In this document: positions 24,484 through 33,385 of the stretch, one piece after another
Numbering within the stretch: position 1 is the first letter of the stretch
How the letters are laid out: each line of letters begins with the position of its first letter
DNA from: Maledivibacter halophilus
GTDB lineage: Bacteria > Bacillota > Clostridia > Peptostreptococcales > Caminicellaceae
DNA length: 64,000 bases
Direction of reading: 5' to 3'
NCBI RefSeq assembly: GCF_900167445.1
Contig: NZ_FUZT01000004.1
Coordinates: 62,001-126,000 of the forward strand
Notes under the pieces: model-generated
Databases searched by the model: none
Told to the model about the DNA's origin: nothing
Seen by the model: only the letters and a program-made list of their open reading frames with translations
Translations under genes and position numbers: made by a program

Positions 24484-24972
24484 TTGAAATCACTTAACGA
24501 CAGTAAGCATATGCTTGAGAAAAGTGTGCTGATTGATGAAGTAGATAAAAAGATACTTCGAGAGCTTATTAATAATTCAAGAATATCCTACTCAGATATT
24601 GCTGAGAGAGTTCATTTGTCTAGGGTTTCGGTAAGAGAAAGAGTAATTAAACTGAAGCAAAGTGGTATAATTAAACATTTTACTATTTTCATAGACAGTG
24701 CTGGCATTGGATTTAAAACAAGTGTATTCTTTGATATAGAAGTAAAAACAAATATGATTGATTCTGTGGCTAGAACATTGGCCGAGTTTGATGAAATTAC
24801 AATTGTTTACCAAACAACAGGAGCCACGAGCTTACATGTTCATGCACAGCTTGAAAATTTAGATAGTATTGGAGAATTTATGCATAATAAATTATATTCA
24901 ATAGATGGAATAACAAATGTAAATTCCCATATTTTACTAAAAAAGTATAAATCATTATTAACATATATTTAG
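24484..24972 (+). CDS. Lrp/AsnC-family transcription regulator
   Basis: 162 residues. The N-terminal winged HTH is IDEVDKKILRELINNSRIS, then YSDIAERVHLSRVSVRERV. A RAM effector-binding domain follows (residues about 70-155; IYQTTG-like VYQTTGATSLHVHAQL). TTG 24484 follows GAAGGGAAGTG; an alternative ATG at 24511 would trim 9 residues. Lrp-type proteins sense amino acids. It is the nearest regulator upstream of the 2-oxoacid oxidoreductase operon and plausibly controls it. Confidence 0.9.
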   Translation: MKSLNDSKHMLEKSVLIDEVDKKILRELINNSRISYSDIAERVHLSRVSVRERVIKLKQSGIIKHFTIFIDSAGIGFKTSVFFDIEVKTNMIDSVARTLAEFDEITIVYQTTGATSLHVHAQLENLDSIGEFMHNKLYSIDGITNVNSHILLKKYKSLLTYI

Positions 24973-24984
24973 TATATTTAAATC

Positions 24985-25152
24985 AATTTAGCAAATTGCA
25001 TAATTATCTTCTGAAAAATCTAACTACTACATATTCTTTTGGAATCTTCGAGTCTATACCATCAAAATGTATTCTATTTCTAAATAATTAAATTAAGGAT
25101 AATATTCGCATATGCAATTTTGCCAAGTCTGAATTGTGAAATTTCCTTAATT
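24985..25152 (-). repeat. Small inverted-repeat element, copy C
   Basis: 168 bp with imperfect terminal inverted repeats containing AAATTGCATAA. Read on the minus strand it aligns along most of its length with 61777-61902, including ACTACATAT and TCTATACC-like blocks, but is about 45 bp longer internally. It looks like a MITE-type non-coding repeat. Confidence 0.7.
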
Positions 25153-25190
25153 AAAGAAGTATAAAATAATTTTATTCAAACAGTATGAAT

Positions 25191-25240
25191 AAAAACCTTT
25201 TTTGCAAATTAAGATTCTTTGCGAAGAAGGTTTTTATTTT
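25191..25240 (+). terminator. Strong terminator downstream of Lrp gene
   Basis: An 18-bp stem (AAAAACCTTTTTTGCAAA with TTTGCGAAGAAGGTTTTT, two G-U pairs) followed by ATTTT. It separates the regulator from the oxidoreductase operon. Confidence 0.85.
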
Positions 25241-25749
25241 GCTATCTAAAATTCTAAAATCCCTAAGCCATATCTTAAAGGATTATTTCATTTCAGGAAA
25301 TTCCCACTAATTATATTTAAGATTTTGTATTCTTACGATTAATTTCTACTTATAGTATTAAAAGTTAATAACAAACATATATTATCAACTATTCTTCTGT
25401 AGACAATTAAAAGGAATAAATATTACATAACTAGACAAATAGAAAGAAAAGTTAAAAAAATACATACTTTTGTGTTTGTTTTTTCTATTATAACTCCACA
25501 AAGTAACAATAAGATATAATACACTATGTAATAAGAAGTCGATAATAATATATAACCTAACTATGTTAGAAAAAAATGCTAATATATATTAAAAATGATA
25601 ATTAAAACAAAGAAATTGCTATCAATATATAGTTGCAAGAAAGGAGGTTATGTATCTTTTATGTGTTAATAGTTTATATATTGTTATATTTTAGATGTTT
25701 TTAATATTCAAGCTGATTACTTATAATTTGACAAATGGAGTGATACTAA
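25241..25749. other. Long AT-rich leader before oxidoreductase operon
   Basis: 509 bases without a recognisable gene. It must hold the operon promoter, but I cannot single out a convincing one. AAGGAGGT at 25641-25648 precedes a 14-codon frame (MYLLCVNSLYIVIF) that could be a leader peptide; spacing to its ATG is only 1 base, so this is weak. Confidence 0.3.
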
Positions 25750-26304
25750 ATGAGAGAAATTAAATTTTATGCAAGGGGAGGACAGGGTGCAGTAACAGCC
25801 TCAAAAGTCTTAGTTCAAAGTGCTATTTTTGATGGCAAATTTGCACAGTCTATTCCATCTTATGGCCAAGAAAGGCAAGGTGCTCCAATTTTTTGTTTTG
25901 CAAGAATTGACGATGAGTATATTCCAACAAAGTCTTATGTAGATGAGCCAGACTGTGTAATAGTGTTTGATACTGGGCTTAAACAATCAGGAATAGACGT
26001 TTTAGAAAATTTAAAAGAAGGAGCTACCATAGTAGTGAATTCTCATATGAAAATGAAAGAGTATTTTGATAATGAAAATGTGAAAACGATTATTAGTGTA
26101 GATGCCAACCAAATAACATCGGATATTATTGGGGATGTTCCTCCTAATATGGCTATTTTGGGAGCAATTGCTAAGGCTGATGATACCGTATCCATAGACA
26201 GCATTTATAAAGCAATCCAAACTAAGATTAAAGGAAGGGCAGGGGAGTTGAATGCAGAATCAGCAAGAAAAGCATATGAAACAGCAAAAATCTATAAGCG
26301 ATAG
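25750..26304 (+). CDS. 2-oxoacid:ferredoxin oxidoreductase, gamma subunit
   Basis: 184-residue gamma subunit of a POR/VOR-type complex that oxidatively decarboxylates 2-oxoacids to acyl-CoA and reduces ferredoxin. IKFYARGGQGAVTASKVL is the family N-terminus (GGQG motif), PSYGQERQGAPIFCFARID the conserved centre, and NMAILGAIAK the C-terminal signature. It is the first gene of a gamma-delta-alpha-beta operon, with a 53-base overlap into the delta gene. Confidence 0.93.
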   Translation: MREIKFYARGGQGAVTASKVLVQSAIFDGKFAQSIPSYGQERQGAPIFCFARIDDEYIPTKSYVDEPDCVIVFDTGLKQSGIDVLENLKEGATIVVNSHMKMKEYFDNENVKTIISVDANQITSDIIGDVPPNMAILGAIAKADDTVSIDSIYKAIQTKIKGRAGELNAESARKAYETAKIYKR

Positions 26305-26569
26305 GTACAGGGGTCCGTTATCAAATGTTCTTACAAATGCCAATACAGGGATATGGAGATTTAAAAGACCAGTAGTAAACCATGAAGAATGTATTAAATG
26401 TAAAATGTGTGTGGAGTACTGTCCATGTGGTGTTATAGATAAAGAGACAATAGGTATAGACTACTATTTCTGCAAAGGCTGCGGTATTTGTGTAGAAATA
26501 TGTCCTAAAAAAGCAATAGATTTTGTTAGTGAAAAAGACATCTTGGCAAAGGAGGAGAACAATGGGTAA
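26252..26569 (+). CDS. 2-oxoacid:ferredoxin oxidoreductase, delta (ferredoxin) subunit
   Basis: 105 residues with two 4Fe-4S motifs, CIKCKMCVEYCPCG and CKGCGICVEICPKKA, which carry electrons from the TPP site to ferredoxin. The ATG at 26252 has AGGGGAG upstream and overlaps the gamma gene; ATG 26276 is a less supported internal option. The N-terminal SDRYRGPLSNVLTNANTGIWR is a delta-subunit extension that binds the other subunits. Confidence 0.93.
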   Translation: MQNQQEKHMKQQKSISDRYRGPLSNVLTNANTGIWRFKRPVVNHEECIKCKMCVEYCPCGVIDKETIGIDYYFCKGCGICVEICPKKAIDFVSEKDILAKEENNG

Positions 26570-27761
26570 AATAATTGCTTTAGACGGAAATTCAGCAATA
26601 GCTTATGGAGTTATGTTATCAAAAGTACAGTTAGTTGCAGCATATCCGATTACTCCACAAACGCCAATTGTACAAACGATTTCATCATTAATTGATAAAG
26701 GAGAGTACGATGCAACTTATATAAATGTAGAATCAGAACATTCTGCAATGAGTGCAGTTACCGGTGCAGCTGCAGGAGGGGTTCGTGCTTTTACAGCCAG
26801 TGCTTCCCACGGATTAGCACTAATGCACGAAATGACGGGTATTGTTGCCGGTTCAAGACAGACTGCTGTTATGGCAGTAGTTTCAAGGGCATTACCTGCA
26901 CCATGTAATCTTCAATGCGACCATTCAGATATTATGGGAGAGAGAGATCAAGGATGGATACAACTCTTTGCTAATGATCCACAGGAAGCTCTTGACTTTA
27001 TAATGGTGGCGTATAAAACCAGTGAGGACGAGAGAGTGTTACTACCTACAATGGTTGATATAGATGGTTTTTATGTATCACATTTAACAGAGCCTGTAAA
27101 CATTCCCGACAGAGAAGAAGCAAATAGATTTATAGATGATTTTAAGCCTGTAAATTATAAGATAGATTTTGATAATCCAATGGCAATAAACAACCTAATG
27201 TCACCAAGGGTATATACAGAGGTTAAGTATTCACATAAAGTGGCATTGGAAAATTCTACAGCAGTATTAGAAGAAAATTTCGCTAAATTCAATGAAATAT
27301 TTGGTAGAGAGTATTCTTCCATAAAAGAGTACTACACAGAGAATGCAGATTACATTTTTGTATGTATGGGTTCAATTACGGGATCAGTTATTAAAGGGGT
27401 TGAAGAGCTAAGAAGTCAAGGTATAAAGGCTGGTGTTGTAAGAGTAATATCTTTTAGACCCTTTCCTAAAAAGATGGTTAAAGAGGCTACTAAGAATGCA
27501 AAGGTTGTATCTGTTATAGATAGATCCCACGGAATGGGTTCTTTTGCTCCGCTATATCTAGAAGTATGTTCCTCTTTAATAAACAGTAATAAAGATGTTA
27601 AATTATACAGTTTTGCTGCTGGATTAGGAGGTAGAGATGTAGGATATAAGACTCTACTAAAAGCATTTTCTAAAGTGTGCCAATACGAGAAAGAAGGAAC
27701 AATTCAGGAAAGTACATGCTGGATAGATCTTAAAGAGGAGGGTAGAAACAATGGGCAATAA
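26562..27761 (+). CDS. 2-oxoacid:ferredoxin oxidoreductase, alpha subunit
   Basis: 399 residues from ATG 26562, with AAAGGAGGAG at 26549-26557; the longer frame from 26523 is rejected. AAYPITPQTPIVQTI and YINVESEHSAMSAVTGAAA are the pyrimidine-binding domain signatures, and VVSRALPAPCNLQCDHSD is typical of the POR alpha chain. The C-terminal part (DYIFVCMGSITGSVIKGVEE) is the transketolase-C-like domain. It pairs with the beta subunit for catalysis. Confidence 0.94.
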   Translation: MGKIIALDGNSAIAYGVMLSKVQLVAAYPITPQTPIVQTISSLIDKGEYDATYINVESEHSAMSAVTGAAAGGVRAFTASASHGLALMHEMTGIVAGSRQTAVMAVVSRALPAPCNLQCDHSDIMGERDQGWIQLFANDPQEALDFIMVAYKTSEDERVLLPTMVDIDGFYVSHLTEPVNIPDREEANRFIDDFKPVNYKIDFDNPMAINNLMSPRVYTEVKYSHKVALENSTAVLEENFAKFNEIFGREYSSIKEYYTENADYIFVCMGSITGSVIKGVEELRSQGIKAGVVRVISFRPFPKKMVKEATKNAKVVSVIDRSHGMGSFAPLYLEVCSSLINSNKDVKLYSFAAGLGGRDVGYKTLLKAFSKVCQYEKEGTIQESTCWIDLKEEGRNNGQ

Positions 27762-28617
27762 ACAATTGTTAAGTAAAGGAGTTACTACATGCACAGGATG
27801 TGCTATGGAGTTAATTGCAAGATCAATGGTTGAGGTATTAGGTAAGAGAACAGTAGTTACTACTCCTCCAAGTTGTTCAGCTATACTTACGGGATTTGAG
27901 AAAAGCACTGGTTGGGCAATCCCATCACAACAAACGGTTCTAATGTCTATAGGGGCTTATATTTCTGGTATTTCAGAGGCCCTAAAGATTAATGGAGAAG
28001 AAGATAGTAATGTTGTTGGATTCGCAGGTGATGGAGGAACTTTTGATATTGGACTGCAAGCTATATCAGGAGCAATCGAAAGAAATCATAACTTCTTAAT
28101 GGTGTGCTACAACAATGAAGCATATATGAATACTGGAAATCAAAGAAGTAGTGCTACTACATTAGGTGCATGGACCAAAACTACACCTACTGGTAAAAAG
28201 GAAGCAAGCAAAAATATCGATTTCATGTTCCTACACCAGAACTTAGCTTATCAAGCTACAGCTTCTGTAGGAGATATCAAAGATTTAAAGAGAAAATTCA
28301 AGAGGGCTTCAGAAATTAAAGGGCCTAAATTTATTCATATACAAACACCCTGTACGGCAGGTTGGAAATTCCCAGCTAATCAAACTATTAATGTGGCAAA
28401 AAAAGCTATAGATTCTGGTATGTGGTTACTATGGGAAAGAGAAGGTTCAAAAGTTAAAGTTAATAGGAAGCCAAAGGACTATAGCTTAATTAAAGAATAC
28501 TTAGCTAGCCAGAAAAGATTCAGTAATATCACTCCAGAAATGTGCGAAGAAATTACTAAAGCTGCAAAGAAGAACTATGAATTCATAAAGCTTATGGAAG
28601 AGAATGAGTACCTATAA
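27751..28617 (+). CDS. 2-oxoacid:ferredoxin oxidoreductase, beta subunit
   Basis: 288-residue TPP-binding subunit. TTCTGCAMELIARS and PPSCSAI hold cluster and TPP contacts, GDGGTFDIGLQAISGAIERN is the TPP/Mg motif with the downstream YNNEAYMNTGNQRS, and TPCTAGWKFP is typical of the chain. It overlaps the alpha gene by 11 bases. Given the neighbouring butyrate kinase and phosphotransbutyrylase, branched-chain or aromatic 2-oxoacids are better substrate guesses than pyruvate. Specificity is not decidable by eye. Confidence 0.93.
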   Translation: MGNKQLLSKGVTTCTGCAMELIARSMVEVLGKRTVVTTPPSCSAILTGFEKSTGWAIPSQQTVLMSIGAYISGISEALKINGEEDSNVVGFAGDGGTFDIGLQAISGAIERNHNFLMVCYNNEAYMNTGNQRSSATTLGAWTKTTPTGKKEASKNIDFMFLHQNLAYQATASVGDIKDLKRKFKRASEIKGPKFIHIQTPCTAGWKFPANQTINVAKKAIDSGMWLLWEREGSKVKVNRKPKDYSLIKEYLASQKRFSNITPEMCEEITKAAKKNYEFIKLMEENEYL

Positions 28618-28649
28618 AACTAAAAAATAAATTTAATTTGGAGGGAATT

Positions 28650-29717
28650 ATGCCAAAGAAAACATTGATAATCAATTTTGGATCAACGTCGACTAAAATA
28701 GCAGTATTTGAAGACTCTACAGAGATTTTTAAAGAGACTATAAGCCATAGTATGGAAGAACTTTCACAGTTTCCAAATGTATGGGATCAAGCGGAGTTTA
28801 GAGAAGAAAAGATTTTATCTACATTAAAGGCTAAAAATTGTGAGTTATCAAGCTTAGATGGAATAGCTGTTAGGGGCGGTACGTTAAAGCCAATACCAGG
28901 AGGCATCTATATTTTAAATGAAGAAATGATTTCAGATATGAAAAGTGGAAAATATGGAGAGCATCCTTCGAATATAGGTAATGAAATAGCATATAAGTTA
29001 GGAAAAAAATTGAATATACCAGCGATAGTTGCTGATCCACCTGTAACAGATGAGCTTTCTACTTTAGCAAAATACTCAGGTATTAAGGGGGTTACAAGAG
29101 TTAGTTCATTCCATGCTCTAAATCATAAGAGAACAGCAAGACAAATAGCAAAAGAGTTAGGTAGAGAATATGAAGATTTAAATCTAATAGTAATCCATAT
29201 GGGAGGAGGTATATCGGTAGGGGTCCACGAAAAAGGGCTGGTTGTAGATGTAAACAATTCATTAGATGGAGATGGAAGCTTTTCACCAGAAAGAGCTGGA
29301 ACTATAGCAGCTTCAAGCATAATAAACATGTGTTTCTCAGGAGAATATACAAAAGAGGATATGTTTAGAAAAGTAAAGGGTGGCGGTGGTCTTATGTCGT
29401 ACCTAAATACAAATAGTGGCTTAGAAGTTGAAGAAAGAATTGATAATGGAGATGGGTATGCACGTGAAGTGTATGAAGCTATGGCATATCAAGTATCTAA
29501 AGAAATAGGTGCAGCAGCAGCAGCTTTAAGCGGTAAGGTTGATGGGATAGTAATGACAGGAAGTCTTTCTAATTCAAAAAGATTAGTAGAATGGATAAAA
29601 GAACGTGTTTCATTTATAGCTCCTATTTACTTAAAACCTGGTGAAAATGAAATGCTGTCTCTTGCTGAAAATGCCGTACGCTTCTTAAATGGTGAGGTAG
29701 AGGCAAAAGAATATTAA
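28650..29717 (+). CDS. buk: Butyrate kinase
   Basis: 355-residue ASKHA kinase that converts acyl phosphate plus ADP to acid plus ATP. LIINFGSTSTKIAVFED is the phosphate-1 loop, IVIHMGGGISVGVHEKG the phosphate-2 region, and DGIVMTGSLSNSKRLVEWI the adenosine motif. ATG 28650 follows GGAGGG. It forms a unit with the following phosphotransbutyrylase (10-base gap), giving substrate-level ATP from the acyl-CoA made by the upstream oxidoreductase. The acyl chain may be branched rather than butyryl. Confidence 0.93.
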   Translation: MPKKTLIINFGSTSTKIAVFEDSTEIFKETISHSMEELSQFPNVWDQAEFREEKILSTLKAKNCELSSLDGIAVRGGTLKPIPGGIYILNEEMISDMKSGKYGEHPSNIGNEIAYKLGKKLNIPAIVADPPVTDELSTLAKYSGIKGVTRVSSFHALNHKRTARQIAKELGREYEDLNLIVIHMGGGISVGVHEKGLVVDVNNSLDGDGSFSPERAGTIAASSIINMCFSGEYTKEDMFRKVKGGGGLMSYLNTNSGLEVEERIDNGDGYAREVYEAMAYQVSKEIGAAAAALSGKVDGIVMTGSLSNSKRLVEWIKERVSFIAPIYLKPGENEMLSLAENAVRFLNGEVEAKEY

Positions 29718-29727
29718 GGAGGAAGGT

Positions 29728-30618
29728 ATGATTAACAATTTAGAAGAAGTGGTTCAAAAAGTTAAAGGATTAGATAAGAAAAAAATAGCAATAGCTTCTG
29801 CTGACTCAAAAATATTAGAAGTAGTTGAGTTGGCAGTACAAGATGGCTTAGCAGAATTTATTTTGATTGGAAATAAAGAAGAAATAGAAAGTGCTATAGA
29901 AAAAGATAATAGAAAGATTGATTGTGAAATAATAGATATACTCGACGATAAAGCTGCGGCAGAAAAAGCTGTGGAATTAGTAAAGAAAAAAGAAGCAGAT
30001 ATAGTGATGAAGGGTTTACTGCATACAAGTACTTTTTTAAAGGCCGTGTTAAATAAAGAAAAGGGATTAAACACAGGAAAGTTAATAAGTGAAATTTCTG
30101 TAATTGATAAAGAGTATGGAGAAGGATTGCAATTAGTAACGGACTGTGCTATGGCAATAAAGCCAGATCTTAAAGAGAAAAAGCAAATAATAGAAAATGC
30201 TATTTTTCTTGCAAAAAAATTAGGATATACTCTTCCTAAAGTAGCTCTTCTATCGGCTCTAGAGGTCATAAATCCAGCAATACCAGATACTATTGACGCA
30301 GCGGTTTTAAGTAAAATGGCTGATAGAGGTCAAATTAAAGATGCATTAGTTGATGGTCCTCTTGCCCTTGATAATGCAATTAATCCTGAGGCAGCAAAAC
30401 ATAAAGGAATAAAGGGAGAAGTCGCAGGTAATGCTGACATAATAGTTGTTCCAAATCTTCAAGTAGGGAATGTTCTAGGAAAATCATTATTCTTTTATGC
30501 CCATAAAGATGCAGCCACTGCAATAGTAGGAACATCAGCACCTATTATTATGACTTCAAGAACAGACCTTATTAAGAATAAACTTTTGTCGATAGCTTTA
30601 GCTAGTTATATGGCGTAA
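29728..30618 (+). CDS. ptb: Phosphate butyryltransferase (phosphotransbutyrylase)
   Basis: 296-residue PTA/PTB-family enzyme that exchanges acyl-CoA with phosphate. KKIAIASADSKILEVVELAV, then ADIVMKGLLHTSTFLKAVLN, DGPLALDNAINPEAAKHKG and GNADIIVVPNLQVGNVLGKS are family-typical. AAGGAGGAAGG precedes the ATG. It is the partner of the upstream butyrate kinase. The gene ends the first half of the locus; a 14-bp inverted repeat follows. Confidence 0.93.
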   Translation: MINNLEEVVQKVKGLDKKKIAIASADSKILEVVELAVQDGLAEFILIGNKEEIESAIEKDNRKIDCEIIDILDDKAAAEKAVELVKKKEADIVMKGLLHTSTFLKAVLNKEKGLNTGKLISEISVIDKEYGEGLQLVTDCAMAIKPDLKEKKQIIENAIFLAKKLGYTLPKVALLSALEVINPAIPDTIDAAVLSKMADRGQIKDALVDGPLALDNAINPEAAKHKGIKGEVAGNADIIVVPNLQVGNVLGKSLFFYAHKDAATAIVGTSAPIIMTSRTDLIKNKLLSIALASYMA

Positions 30619-30626
30619 TTTCAAGT

Positions 30627-30672
30627 TTTAACGCATTATCATATAAAGTATTTTAAAAGATAATGCGTTAAA
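30627..30672. other. 14-bp perfect inverted repeat after ptb
   Basis: TTTAACGCATTATC and GATAATGCGTTAAA separated by 18 bases, with no T-run on either side. It may be a factor-binding site, a 3' stabiliser or a weak terminator. The remaining gap to 30951 (280 bases) has no gene, and no clear promoter was seen. Confidence 0.6.
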
Positions 30673-30951
30673 GGTACAAAAACAGGTCAATTTAGACCTT
30701 GAATTTTCATACGAAGATAGTATGTATATAGATTATAAAATATTACTTATATAGTTTTTGCAAGATATTATATAAGACATGTTAATAATCTTTAGGAAAA
30801 CGTTCCTATACTATTACAAATCTTCTTCATAAGGAAAAAAGTAGGTGCTAAATCAGCTCTTTATTTGAATGAAACATTATAGAAATTTTTCCTGAATGAA
30901 AGCAATGGGTTTAGAAATAACAGAATTAATGATTTGAAGAGGTGAAATTTA

Positions 30952-32301
30952 ATGGATTTAAATAAATGTTTAGAAATATTGGAAGAAAAAAATAGGCTAA
31001 TAAAAATTGAAAGTGAAGTAGATTTAAAGCATGAACTAGCAGGTGTTGCTGCGAAGTTTGAAGGGAAAGAAGTAGTAGTATTTGAAAATATTAAAGGTCA
31101 TAGTACTCATCTTGTAATGGGCATGTTTTGGAACAGAGATAATTTAGCGCAGATATACAACTGTAGTGCTAAGAATCTGCCATTTGTAGTTGGTGATGCC
31201 ATTGAAAAAATAAATAGCATTGAGAAACCCTTCGAGTATGTTGAAAATGCAAAGGCTCAAGAAGTTATTGAATTAGAACCAGATTTATATAATATCCCTA
31301 TTCCAACATTAGCACTAAAGGATGGCGGACCATACTTTGCTAACAGTGTTGTAATTGCCAAAGATCCAGATACTGGGGTAAGAAATTCTTCTGTTCACAG
31401 ACTGATGCTTACAGGAAAAAATAAACTGGGAATGTTGATGGATTATGGCAGACATATAAGGGACTATTATGAAAGAGCTGAAGCAAAAGGTCAGGGATTA
31501 GAAATAACGATCAATTGTGGGGTAAGTCCTTCTGTGTATATTGCTGCAATAACACCTAGTAGTGCAGTATCTATAGATAAAGATGAACTTGCAGTGGCTG
31601 CTGTTTTGGACAAAGAACCCGTAAAACTTTGTAAAAGCAAGACTGTTGATGTTTGCGGTATTGCCGATGCACAGTATATTATTGAGGCTGAAATATTACC
31701 CCATGTAAGAGAACCAGAAGGTCCATTTGGTGAAGTTACAGGATATTATGCACAGGAAGATGATAGATGGGTTGTCCACGTTAAGGCTGTAACAAGAAGG
31801 AAAAATCCTATTGCGTGTAATCTTTTGCCAGGAAAGGAAGTATGGAACTCAGTAGGATTAACAGCCGAAGCCAATATATATCAATCGGTTTCAAAACAAA
31901 TTCCTGGGCTAAAGGATGTATATTTGAGTCATGGTGGAGGAGGATTCTATTATGGAATAATTCAGATAGACCCTCCCAAAAATGGGATGGCTAAAAATGC
32001 TATATTATCAACCTTTGCAGCTTTTCCACCATTACAAATGGTTACTGCAGTAAATAGCGATGTTGATATTTATGACTCTGATGATGTTTTTAGAGCCATG
32101 TCTACAAGATGCAAGTATGATGAAGATATAATAAATATACCCAAAAGCTTTGGCCATGAATTAAATCCATCAACTGATAATGGTATAGGAAGTAAGATTG
32201 GTTTTGACTGCACATATCCTATTCCTAAACCTGAGGCTTATGAAAGAGTTAAATTTAAGGAAGTTGATATTAATAACTATAAATATACTAAAAAAGTTTA
32301 G
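30952..32301 (+). CDS. UbiD-family decarboxylase
   Basis: 449-residue prenylated-FMN-dependent (de)carboxylase. The N-terminal domain has EPDLYNIPIPTLALKDGGPY and NSSVHRLM (Arg/His contacts to prFMN phosphate and metal). HVREPEGPFGEVTGYY carries the catalytic Glu, and the C-terminus has SFGHELNPSTDNGIGSKIGF. These enzymes act on aromatic or unsaturated acids. The next two genes encode its cofactor maker UbiX and an LpdD-like protein. Substrate unknown; gallate/hydroxybenzoate-type acids are the closest analogy. Confidence 0.93.
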   Translation: MDLNKCLEILEEKNRLIKIESEVDLKHELAGVAAKFEGKEVVVFENIKGHSTHLVMGMFWNRDNLAQIYNCSAKNLPFVVGDAIEKINSIEKPFEYVENAKAQEVIELEPDLYNIPIPTLALKDGGPYFANSVVIAKDPDTGVRNSSVHRLMLTGKNKLGMLMDYGRHIRDYYERAEAKGQGLEITINCGVSPSVYIAAITPSSAVSIDKDELAVAAVLDKEPVKLCKSKTVDVCGIADAQYIIEAEILPHVREPEGPFGEVTGYYAQEDDRWVVHVKAVTRRKNPIACNLLPGKEVWNSVGLTAEANIYQSVSKQIPGLKDVYLSHGGGGFYYGIIQIDPPKNGMAKNAILSTFAAFPPLQMVTAVNSDVDIYDSDDVFRAMSTRCKYDEDIINIPKSFGHELNPSTDNGIGSKIGFDCTYPIPKPEAYERVKFKEVDINNYKYTKKV

Positions 32302-32317
32302 TAGGTGATCGAAGAAA

Positions 32318-32902
32318 TTGAAGAAAAGATTGATAGTGGGGATTTCTGGAGCAAGTGGTGCAATAATTGGAATAAAAATTCTAAAAGAGTTAATGCGTTG
32401 TCATAATTGGGAAAGCCATCTTGTTGTAACAAAGGGCGGAGAGAAAACAATTAATATGGAGACTGGCTATTCCTTAGATGAAGTAAAGTCAATGGCTGAT
32501 GTCAACTATCCAATAGATGATATTGGAGAAGCTATAGCTAGTGGTACGTTCAAATGCAATGGAATGGTAATAGCTCCATGTAGCATGAAGACATTAGCTG
32601 GCATTAGCTCTGGCTATTCTGATAATTTGCTGCTCAGAGCAGCTGATGTTAGTTTGAAAGAGAGAAAAAAATTAGCATTAATAACAAGAGAAACACCTTT
32701 GAGTAAAATTCATTTAAAAAATATGATGGAATTATCTGATATGGGAGCAATAATTATGCCGCCAGTTCTTTCATTTTATAATAAGCCAAAAACAATTGAA
32801 GATATGACAGATCACATAGTAGGAAAAGCTTTAGATATATTTAATATTGATTATAGTAGATTTAAAAGGTGGGGTCAAAATAATGATAGAACTTCAAAGT
32901 AA
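32318..32902 (+). CDS. UbiX-like flavin prenyltransferase
   Basis: 194-residue flavin prenyltransferase that makes prenylated FMN for UbiD. RLIVGISGASGAIIGIKIL is the N-terminal FMN site, IAPCSMKTLAGISSGYSDNLL the conserved Ser/Cys loop, and RETPLSKIHLKNMMEL the dimethylallyl-phosphate region. TTG 32318 follows AGGTGATCGA. It starts 16 bases after the UbiD stop and overlaps the next gene by 20 bases. Confidence 0.94.
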   Translation: MKKRLIVGISGASGAIIGIKILKELMRCHNWESHLVVTKGGEKTINMETGYSLDEVKSMADVNYPIDDIGEAIASGTFKCNGMVIAPCSMKTLAGISSGYSDNLLLRAADVSLKERKKLALITRETPLSKIHLKNMMELSDMGAIIMPPVLSFYNKPKTIEDMTDHIVGKALDIFNIDYSRFKRWGQNNDRTSK

Positions 32903-33272
32903 TGATAGTGACTGCATGATTAATATGAAGGCTATTTTTATGGGGAATGATTTAAATGTAATGATATTTGGAGGAGATATCCCCCATGTAGGGGCTGTTG
33001 CAGTAGGTGTTCCTAAGAAAAGTCATTCTGACATAAAAAAGATAAGCTCTACTGTTTCAGTAATAACATTATTTGGTCACAAAGAAGATGAAATCGTAAA
33101 ACCTGCAGCCGATTTATTGGTAAAAACACTTAATAGGAATGTTGTTGTAACATGTGGGATACACATAGATAATATAAGTAAGGATTTAATAAATAAAATA
33201 GAAATTAAAGTTAATAAGATGGTATTAGAATTAATAGATGCTATTAGGAACATGGAGGTTGTTTGCTATTAA
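32883..33272 (+). CDS. LpdD-like protein of UbiD/UbiX operons
   Basis: 129 residues from ATG 32883 with GGTGGGG upstream. FGGDIPHVGAVAVGVPKKSH, then TLFGHKEDEIVKPAADLL and VVVTCGIHIDNIS match the small LpdD-type proteins found after gallate-decarboxylase-like UbiD/UbiX pairs; these are proposed prenylated-flavin chaperones. Two His and one Cys are prominent. The overlap with UbiX implies co-translation. The family call is from memory of the pattern. Confidence 0.75.
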   Translation: MIELQSNDSDCMINMKAIFMGNDLNVMIFGGDIPHVGAVAVGVPKKSHSDIKKISSTVSVITLFGHKEDEIVKPAADLLVKTLNRNVVVTCGIHIDNISKDLINKIEIKVNKMVLELIDAIRNMEVVCY

Positions 33273-33385
33273 TATATTAAGCAAATAAACTATCTCCTTA
33301 GATCTAAAATATGAATAGTAATCCTTTGGAAAACATTTGTTATTTAAAAATATTGTTCAAATAATACGATTGGAGAGGAAATCAT

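Noticed and set aside
25650..25694. 14-codon frame after AAGGAGGT, possible leader peptide
   Set aside because: Spacing between the RBS and ATG is only 1 base and there is no clear attenuator; kept only as a note on the gap.
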